DNA of 58,587 nucleotides. It comes from CAZEAN01 sp964510225. GTDB taxonomy: Bacteria > Planctomycetota > Planctomycetia > Isosphaerales > Isosphaeraceae. The stretch's first letter is position 1, and every line of letters starts with the position of its first letter. Below are positions 52,665 to 58,587 of the stretch, piece after piece. A program made the translations under genes and the position numbers. Location of the stretch: positions 1 to 58,587 of the forward strand of contig CAZEAN010000022.1 in assembly GCA_964510225.1 (NCBI GenBank), read 5' to 3'. A model generated the notes under the pieces. It was not told the DNA's origin. It made no database searches and worked only from the letters and a program-made list of their open reading frames with translations.

Positions 52665-53615
52665 TCATTTGTTGAAAAGGCCAAACTTCTTTTGTCGGAC
52701 GGGAACCAAGACATTAACCGGTGTTGCAACTAGGGGAGCCGGAGCTGGTGCTCTGAGTGGAACTGCCTGGTAGTTTTGGCCCTGATGTTTCCGGAAATTC
52801 GGAAACTTCGACGCTTCCGGGACCAAGAGATACGAAGGAGCCGCCGGCGGGGCCGCCGCTGGCACCGGATAAGCATAACCCCCTGCAGGATAAGCATAAG
52901 GAGCTACCGGAGGCAGAGCATAAGGTCCAGCGACCGGCGTTGGTCCATAAGGCTGTGGATGCGGATAGACGGCGGCAGGACCCGGAGGAGGCTTCGGTGC
53001 AAATCGCTGACCACCACCGGTCCTCTGCGCGATATAGTAGTCAACGATCTGATTGACGTACGAGACCTCCGTAGCATCGAGGTCTGCTTCCGTAAGAGTT
53101 CCGTCTTCGAGATACTCCGCATATAGCACTCGGGCTTCCTCGCGAAGCGAGCTGATCGCCAATCCGCGCCCCGAACCAGTCGTCAGGTCTTCTTCGTTGA
53201 TTAACGCTTGAAGGTCGGCAAGGAAGAGATGCTGGAGGCTTGGAGTAAGCCTAATGCCGGCAACTCTTTTTGTTCCGGGAGCGGCAGCAACCGTTGTGGA
53301 AGCTGAAGGAGCACCGTAGACTACTTGATATGATGGGGCTGCCGCAACTGTGTTGACGGTGTAGGTCGGAGCTGCCGCAACCGGTTGTTGATAGTAGGTC
53401 GGAGCTGCCGCAACCGGTTGTTGATAGTAAGTCGGAGCGGCTGCGACCGGTTGTTGATAGTAAACAGGCGCTGGTGCAGCGACTGGTTGCGCAGCGAGAA
53501 CCGGAACATGATGCTGGCGACCATTCGGATTCCGTGCCTCCGCAACCGAGGCCACTGTCATCGCGATGAGACCACCTAAAATCAGTCGTCGCAAGCTCTT
53601 CCGAAGATCAACCAT
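52665..53615 (-). CDS. Secreted Pro/Ala/Gln/Tyr-rich protein with central conserved segment
   Basis: A 316-residue protein starting at ATG 53615 with a signal peptide (RRLILGGLIAMTVASVAEA). Three tandem copies of QQPVAAAPTYY-like 11-residue units follow, then APSYQ. A central alpha-helical domain, about residues 115-195, has LQHLFLADLQALINEEDL, SLREEARVLYAEYLED and VSYVNQIVDYYIAQRTGGG. A second Pro/Tyr-rich region ends in PVRQKKFGLFNK. No family recognised. A similar protein lies at the right edge of the window, and a CLCA-like gene stands between them. It is divergent from that gene. The Pro-rich parts suggest a cell-wall-linked or extended surface protein. Confidence 0.75.
   Translation of the reverse strand: MVDLRKSLRRLILGGLIAMTVASVAEARNPNGRQHHVPVLAAQPVAAPAPVYYQQPVAAAPTYYQQPVAAAPTYYQQPVAAAPTYTVNTVAAAPSYQVVYGAPSASTTVAAAPGTKRVAGIRLTPSLQHLFLADLQALINEEDLTTGSGRGLAISSLREEARVLYAEYLEDGTLTEADLDATEVSYVNQIVDYYIAQRTGGGQRFAPKPPPGPAAVYPHPQPYGPTPVAGPYALPPVAPYAYPAGGYAYPVPAAAPPAAPSYLLVPEASKFPNFRKHQGQNYQAVPLRAPAPAPLVATPVNVLVPVRQKKFGLFNK
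53364..53462 (-). repeat. 33-bp tandem repeat, three copies, in the Pro-rich gene
   Basis: Units at 53364-53396, 53397-53429 and 53430-53462. The first two are identical and the third differs at a few bases. They encode the repeating 11-residue YYQQPVAAAPT unit. Confidence 0.9.
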
Positions 53616-53836
53616 GATGGCCCTCTGCATTCAATGATCAACAGTCGTCACGCTCCTTAGACCCTAAAACGAGATAAGCGCTCCCTCGCTCACCTAGAAC
53701 CCATGACGTAATCAACTCCATAGGCTCTCAACCATTCCATCTTAGGCAGTTTATCATGATCACAGGATCGATTTGGGCATTTTTTCGCGAGATCTCCCAT
53801 TCTTCCATTGATTTTCCTGATTTTCCCTATTCTTCC

Positions 53837-53866
53837 TTGGCTTCGCTTCTTTACATCTTCTATAGT
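53837..53866 (+). promoter_or_regulatory. Possible promoter of the CLCA-like gene
   Basis: TTGGCT (53837-53842), an 18-base spacer and TATAGT (53861-53866), in the 380-base divergent region 53616-53994, about 130 bases before the CLCA-like start. The region is pyrimidine-rich on the plus strand and contains no other gene that I can see. Confidence 0.4.
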
Positions 53867-53994
53867 TTCATGGTCATCAATCGCTGGTGCATGTTTCTCT
53901 AAAGGCTTACAAAAACACGACTCAGAATTGAGCTTGGAACGATGATCAAGGATGGTTCTGTCTTTGCCAAACGATTGCCTTGAGGTCTATTTCG

Positions 53995-56900
53995 ATGTTG
54001 AACCAACTACTGACGTTCTTAAGCTCAGGATCCAGATCAGGGAATGGGCGACGGCTCATCACCATTGTTGGTTTAAGCACGCTGGTAGTTACCACCATCT
54101 TGCCTTTAAAGACAATAGCTGGGCCGGGCACCTACGATCCTGAAACGAGGTCATTTCGATTCACGTTTACCTTTGCGAGTCTCTCGGGGCGATTGGGTGA
54201 TGGAATCGGGCGAGTCGAGGAACCAACAGACCAACAGGAGCAGAATGTCCGACGCTTCGTGGGACAGGTCAGTCAGCTCTTCAGTCAGATCACTGATGGC
54301 CGAGCGAGTATCAGCCGGCTCGATTATGTCACCTCAATCAAGGATGCGGACTTAGTCGTATCACTGACCGGAAATCCGAGGAGCCCCGGCTGGGCCCACA
54401 AGAGAGCCTTCGGAGGTCGGACCGGACAGATTGCGCTTTACTATCAGACGCTCTCAAACTTCCAATCGGAGGAGGTCGTCTTTACCGCTGTTCACGAGCT
54501 CTGCCACTATTTGTTTGGGCTCGATGACATGTACAACCGTCGGCTCTATCCGAACGGAGTCCCGGTGGGTTCTGGGCCTGGAAGCTTGATGGACAACTAC
54601 TACAGTCGAGGTGGCCGCGGCTTCATGGGAAGGATGGATAACAAAGAAGAATGGGAAGCGGCAGTCAATCCACGACTCCGGAATCAATCTCAGGGTAAGT
54701 CGTCCCAGGAAATCATCGACGAATTTTTTGATAAGCGCGGTGTCACGGTTGATCCCTCTGTTGCAGGAGACATTGGCCTAGAGAACACCGAGGTCGTGCT
54801 TGCCTCCGCAATCGCCCAGACCAAAGCTCAACTTCAGGATGAACTCGTCGAAGATCCAGAAGCGCGACGGTCAATCCTCGGGCTGCGATCCCGTGCGAGA
54901 GAAATCCTTGAAGAAACGATCGAGCGGTTCAATCAAGATCGTTCCAAGGCGGTGGTCTTTGATCGAACCCGAATCCGGAACGCAACCGAACTAATCATCG
55001 AAGCAATCTCGGCAATCACTACCAACAAACCCGAAGATCTCCCCAGCACCGTCTTCGAACTGATTAAAGCCAAGGCTAGAGAACTCGGCCTTCAATACGC
55101 GGAAGAAGAACGGTTCAGCACTCGGCAACTCCGGATCGCTCGGGGACTTCGGAGCTTCATCAGGGAATTGATTGACCTGAAGAAGATTGATGACAACGAC
55201 TTTGGTTCCGCAGCGCAACGCGAACTCGTGACAGACCTCGCTCGTGAGGAGGCGGTCTCGGTCGAAGCCCGCGCTCTAGAGCGTTTGACTGGGATCTCAG
55301 ATATCAATTCCCGGGTCAACGTCGCGATTCTGGAGGATATCAGTCAGGTCTTAGATGCAATCGGCGAGCCTGGGGCCGAAGTCAGACGAGACTTCATTGA
55401 CAGGGTCCGCGACGAACTCGCTGACTACATCGTTCCTGGTCGGAGTTTTCGTGATGTCTCAGGCTTTGGCGCACGTCGGAGTCGCTTTATCAATCCAGAT
55501 CCTACTCCAGACAATCGTTTTGTTCTGACTGATGCAGGTGTTGAATCTTATGTTGATATCCGTGATCGCGGGTTTGTAGCATTCGCCAGGCTAATCGAGG
55601 CCTCACGCGGCCAGTTGCAGCTCGAAACCCCGAATTTCCAAAGTGAAGAGCTGATCCGCGCAGGAATAGGGCGATCCGTCAACTTTGAGATTCTCGATGA
55701 CGGTCAGCCAGGATTCCAACGGAGAATTTTCCGTGGTGATGGGACGAAGTCCGAGACACGCCAAGAAGGTCTGAAGGCTTTTTTACGACGACTCACCACT
55801 GACCTTCAATCAAATCGGCTCGAAAACGTCACCGTTCTTGTTCCTCCAGGAGGCCTCCCACGATCGATTGCCGAAGAACTCCGCTACTGCCGAGATAAGA
55901 TCCCGGAAGGGACTGATGTCCGGTTCGATCTGGTGGTGGTCGGTACTGAAGAGATCAGTAACGAACTCCGGAGTTCCGCACTAGAATCGGGCGGATCGGT
56001 GCTCTTGCTCACCGACACTGATGAGATTGGCGCCATCGCGCAACGTCTCCGCAATGAAGAGTCGGGGGGAGGCTGGATCATCCCGCCCGAGCAAGGCATC
56101 CTCAAAGGAAAAGGGACGACTCCTCGATATCCGCTTCGGGGAAAAGAGGGGGACGGGGAGAGTGTTGCTGGACGTCTGAGTGATATCTATGAAGATGCTT
56201 CAGACGAGAAAAAGGACGTCGTCCGTATTCTGACGAATAGCGACCCAAATGAACAACCTCTCAGTGCTCTCCTCGGGCTCAAAGCTATCCTTGATGAGTT
56301 TGAGAACGGCGATGAGGTTGTACTGAGTTCGCTGATTGATGAGCTGAAAGAGCCAATTGTCTTAGTACAGACGTTAGGCAAAGAGCTTGAGGCGATCGAT
56401 CAACTTATTGGCGGTCTGATACCAATTGTAGAGGAAACCGAACGAGAACGGGAACTTGGAGGTAGTGGAGAACTCCGAAGGAACGATCGTCGTCGCGAGG
56501 AACCCGCGCGGCAGGTTGCAAAGCTGATCGGAGATGCACGGCGAATCCTGACGGAACTGAAGAAACGCCTTGAAGAAGTCATTCGTCAGGATTACGAAAA
56601 TGGAGGCCTTGACATTGCTGCCTTGGATCCTGTAAAGCAAGCGATCCAAAAGCTTGCAAAACTTGCCGTCGATGTGACGGTTGCTCAAGGTACGCCGGCG
56701 GACCGACTTGGCCCTCAACTCCGACGGGTTGAGAGGTTGATCCAAACGTATGAAAACGCCCTCGAATTGTACCTTCTGGGCGCTTCAATTCAGTTACCTG
56801 TCTACACCCGAGTCGATCGTCCTGGGTCCAACCGATTCCGTGACAAATCGTTACCGGAGGGTTGGAAACGCCTTAAGGATCTTCCGTCGAATCAATTTGA

Positions 56901-57741
56901 ACTAACCAGATTCTGGGCAGAAGGGGACGCGGAGATCGAGATGGTGATCGGTCTCTCACGACCCTTACCGCAAATCATTGAGGAATCGACCGGATTACCG
57001 TCCAACACGGCAGCACCAGTTATCGAACTCCTTGGAAGAAACGGAGCAAGGACAGCAGATCAAGTCGCCTACGATGCTGAGAATTCAACACCTACCCTCC
57101 TGGTATTCCGGGCTCGGTATCGCGAAGGTGAACCCGGTTCAGGACTGAATCCTGGCTGGTACCGTCCTATCCTGGTGCTTGATCAGCAGGTTGCTAACTT
57201 ATTCGAGGAAGAGAATGTAACTCCGATCCACTACACATTCTCCGTAGCATCATTACGGCCTAATCTTCAGGTTACGGCACGACTCGTCCAAGAACCCGAA
57301 GAAGACGCACTCAATAACCCAGGATTTGAACTTGGTACAGTGAATTCGGGAGAGGGTCCTGCCCTCATCGAAATCCAAGTGCTTGCTGGTAGTCCTGTCA
57401 TCAATGCCGACGTACAAGTTGGATTCCAGGAAATCTCAGAGGAGAACGGTTCGATCTCAATCAACGAGCTGAAGGTAAGAGATGACGGCAAAAGGGGTGA
57501 TCGCGAGGCAGATGACGGAATCTACACAGGTCAAATTGACCGCAGTCGCCTAAGGCCCAACACCGTCTATCGCTTCTTCATCCAGGCGAGTACGGTCGAT
57601 CGTGGAGATTACATCCAACTGGACCGCCCCACACCAAGAGAAACAGCGGAAGAAGAGCCTGACTCCACAACCATTGATGATGTGGAGGGACGTGCAATCC
57701 AGATGCAGCGCGCCACTACACTCCAGTTCCGAGTGAAATAA
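53995..57741 (+). CDS. CLCA-like secreted metalloprotease homologue
   Basis: A 1248-residue exported protein. ATG 53995 has GAGG nine bases upstream; a TTG at 53980 would add five residues. The signal is LITIVGLSTLVVTTILPLKTIAG (about 20-42). A metalloprotease domain follows: HELCHYLFGLDDMYN (about residue 166) holds HExxH, then G-x-x-D-x-Y, as in calcium-activated chloride channel regulators (CLCA), whose motif is HExxHxxxGxxDEY. Then come coiled-coil helices, a VWA-like Rossmann region (FVAFARLIEASRGQLQL, NVTVLVPPGG, VRFDLVVVGTEE, SVLLLTDTDEIGAIA), more helices, and a C-terminal beta domain (NADVQVGFQEI, KVRDDGKRGDREADDGIYTG) like the CLCA beta-sandwich. The DIDAS motif of a metal-binding VWA is not evident. 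Substrates unknown. Flanked by two Pro-rich secreted-protein genes. Confidence 0.7.
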   Translation: MLNQLLTFLSSGSRSGNGRRLITIVGLSTLVVTTILPLKTIAGPGTYDPETRSFRFTFTFASLSGRLGDGIGRVEEPTDQQEQNVRRFVGQVSQLFSQITDGRASISRLDYVTSIKDADLVVSLTGNPRSPGWAHKRAFGGRTGQIALYYQTLSNFQSEEVVFTAVHELCHYLFGLDDMYNRRLYPNGVPVGSGPGSLMDNYYSRGGRGFMGRMDNKEEWEAAVNPRLRNQSQGKSSQEIIDEFFDKRGVTVDPSVAGDIGLENTEVVLASAIAQTKAQLQDELVEDPEARRSILGLRSRAREILEETIERFNQDRSKAVVFDRTRIRNATELIIEAISAITTNKPEDLPSTVFELIKAKARELGLQYAEEERFSTRQLRIARGLRSFIRELIDLKKIDDNDFGSAAQRELVTDLAREEAVSVEARALERLTGISDINSRVNVAILEDISQVLDAIGEPGAEVRRDFIDRVRDELADYIVPGRSFRDVSGFGARRSRFINPDPTPDNRFVLTDAGVESYVDIRDRGFVAFARLIEASRGQLQLETPNFQSEELIRAGIGRSVNFEILDDGQPGFQRRIFRGDGTKSETRQEGLKAFLRRLTTDLQSNRLENVTVLVPPGGLPRSIAEELRYCRDKIPEGTDVRFDLVVVGTEEISNELRSSALESGGSVLLLTDTDEIGAIAQRLRNEESGGGWIIPPEQGILKGKGTTPRYPLRGKEGDGESVAGRLSDIYEDASDEKKDVVRILTNSDPNEQPLSALLGLKAILDEFENGDEVVLSSLIDELKEPIVLVQTLGKELEAIDQLIGGLIPIVEETERERELGGSGELRRNDRRREEPARQVAKLIGDARRILTELKKRLEEVIRQDYENGGLDIAALDPVKQAIQKLAKLAVDVTVAQGTPADRLGPQLRRVERLIQTYENALELYLLGASIQLPVYTRVDRPGSNRFRDKSLPEGWKRLKDLPSNQFELTRFWAEGDAEIEMVIGLSRPLPQIIEESTGLPSNTAAPVIELLGRNGARTADQVAYDAENSTPTLLVFRARYREGEPGSGLNPGWYRPILVLDQQVANLFEEENVTPIHYTFSVASLRPNLQVTARLVQEPEEDALNNPGFELGTVNSGEGPALIEIQVLAGSPVINADVQVGFQEISEENGSISINELKVRDDGKRGDREADDGIYTGQIDRSRLRPNTVYRFFIQASTVDRGDYIQLDRPTPRETAEEEPDSTTIDDVEGRAIQMQRATTLQFRVK

Positions 57742-57801
57742 GACGATTGCTCCAGAAGGTGGAAATGTTCATGGCTTTTCTTCTTGGGGAACAGCTTCAG
57801 C

Positions 57802-58587
57802 TTACTTCTTGAGTCGGAACCGATCAAAGAGACCGTCCCTTCCACTGTGTCCCGCTTGTCCACCTCCGAAATGACCACCACCATGACCATAGTTCTGACT
57901 CGACTGCTGCGGGCTCGGGGTGGGTAACGGTTGAGGTAGTGTTATCGCTTGGGGTGGCATCGCCGCTCCTTGCGCAGGATACGGATTAGGATAAACCGGA
58001 GGATACTGAGGAGCATAGGGATACGCATAGGGATACGGTGCAGCCTGAGGAGGAGCCGGTTGGGCTAGATAACCTTGGACAACAGCATATTGCTGCTGTG
58101 GGGCCGGGGCCGGGGCCATCGAGAGCGCGGTCGTCGGAGCAGGAGAGGGGGCTGGTCCAAGATCAACACGGGCAAATCGTTTTGCTCGGAGATGCTCACC
58201 AAATGCACCTATCACACGATCAAATAAGCCCGGTGCAATCGCAGTGACAAAGCCCGTTGTTAGTGGCCCCTGGCCAACCGATGGAGCCGCAGCGACTAGT
58301 TGAGTCTGTACAGGTGCAGCGGCAACCATCATGGGCGCTTGAGCTGGTGCAGGAGCAGGTTGAAACGGAGCATACTGAACCGGAGCATACTGAACCGGAG
58401 CAGGCTGAACCGGAGCATACTGAGCTGGAGCAGGAGTATACTGAACTGGGGCAGGCTGAACCGGAGCGGGAGCGGGCGCAGGCTGACTAGCTGGTGCCTG
58501 AAAAAAGTTGTACGGAGCAGGAGCAGGAGTAGGAGCAGGAGCAGGAGCAGGAGCAGGAGCGGGCGCTGGAGCAGGGGCTGATTGTAA
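57802..58587 (-). CDS. Pro/Ala/Gln-rich surface protein (5' end outside window)
   Basis: The frame is open to the right edge, so at least 261 residues are seen and the start is missing. It opens with PAPAPAPA runs, then YNFFQAPASQ, VQYAPVQPAP 5-residue repeats, a short conserved part LFDRVIGAFGEHLRAKRFARVDL (about 58160-58245), a Gln/Pro/Tyr region (PYPYAYPYAPQYPPVYPNPY) and a Gly/His-rich end NYGHGGGHFGGGQAGHSGRD with DGLFDRFRLKK. The layout and the F-rich basic C-terminus resemble the 52665-53615 protein, so they may be paralogues. No function recognised. The ATG at 58332 is internal. Confidence 0.65.
   Translation of the reverse strand, partial: LQSAPAPAPAPAPAPAPAPTPAPAPYNFFQAPASQPAPAPAPVQPAPVQYTPAPAQYAPVQPAPVQYAPVQYAPFQPAPAPAQAPMMVAAAPVQTQLVAAAPSVGQGPLTTGFVTAIAPGLFDRVIGAFGEHLRAKRFARVDLGPAPSPAPTTALSMAPAPAPQQQYAVVQGYLAQPAPPQAAPYPYAYPYAPQYPPVYPNPYPAQGAAMPPQAITLPQPLPTPSPQQSSQNYGHGGGHFGGGQAGHSGRDGLFDRFRLKK
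58362..58561 (-). repeat. 15-bp and 6-bp tandem repeats
   Basis: 58362-58465 holds 15-base units of the type GGAGCATACTGAACC, encoding VQYAP or VQPAP. 58514-58561 holds eight GGAGCA hexamers (one GGAGTA, last GGAGCG), encoding Ala-Pro pairs on the minus strand. Hexamer gain or loss keeps the frame, so the protein length can vary without frameshift. Confidence 0.88.

Overview
The window looks like a chromosome segment of a planctomycete, probably class Planctomycetia. The evidence is a DUF1559 pseudopilin with an H-x9-DG-type tail, PEP-CTERM proteins, an FGly sulfatase, a GH62 hydrolase, a Cache/SpoIIE phosphatase, a membrane Ser/Thr kinase and a histidine-phosphatase homologue of the 'RPG' type. 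No rRNA, tRNA, CRISPR array, insertion sequence or phage module was seen. Housekeeping genes are rich in GATC. Species cannot be told from the sequence.

Layout. 1-1.7 kb: the 3' part of a nitrilase gene, a broken DUF4058 gene and a doubtful small ORF. 1.8-7.7 kb: a three-gene redox operon. It has a five-heme protein (one cytochrome c domain fused to two MauG/di-heme peroxidase domains), a Tat-exported Rieske subunit, and a molybdopterin subunit with the C-x2-C-x3-C-x70-S signature of the arsenite oxidase/iodate reductase (Aio/Idr) group. 7.8-11.1 kb: a promoter and a cobalamin riboswitch ahead of a DUF1559 pseudopilin and a secreted DUF4465 protein carrying two PEP-CTERM signals. 11.1-14.9 kb: trpS and a DUF4062-NACHT-LRR STAND protein whose LRRs are near-identical 66-bp DNA repeats. 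15-18 kb: a small fold-type protein, a Ser/Thr kinase and an orphan Phd-like antitoxin. 18.5-32.8 kb: mostly housekeeping (dnaE, TPR protein, DUF4331 protein, argD-argF, a GT39-like membrane glycosyltransferase, rph, cydAB). 33-40 kb: a GH62 hydrolase, a CIA30 protein, a SpoIIE phosphatase sensor, and, divergent from it, a dCache sensor fused to a pentameric ligand-gated ion channel. 40.7-49.7 kb: polyamine genes (pyruvoyl arginine decarboxylase and a deoxyhypusine synthase homologue), tsaC, a PIG-L deacetylase, then gap-pgk-rpe, a catalytically dead phosphoglycerate-mutase homologue and accD. 49.8-52.5 kb: a sulfatase and a decayed gene. 52.6-58.6 kb: a CLCA-like secreted metalloprotease homologue flanked by two Pro/Ala/Gln/Tyr-rich secreted proteins, the last running off the window.

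How they work together. The strongest candidate for an unusual system is the 1.8-7.7 kb operon. Its subunits match the periplasmic Aio/Idr oxidoreductases. The peroxidase-type cytochromes that are separate IdrP1/IdrP2 proteins in known iodate reducers appear here as one fused polypeptide encoded first. Whether the substrate is arsenite, iodate or something else cannot be settled from sequence. Other notable items are the B12-riboswitch-controlled surface proteins, the Cache-gated channel, the NACHT-LRR protein and the dead mutase translationally coupled to rpe.
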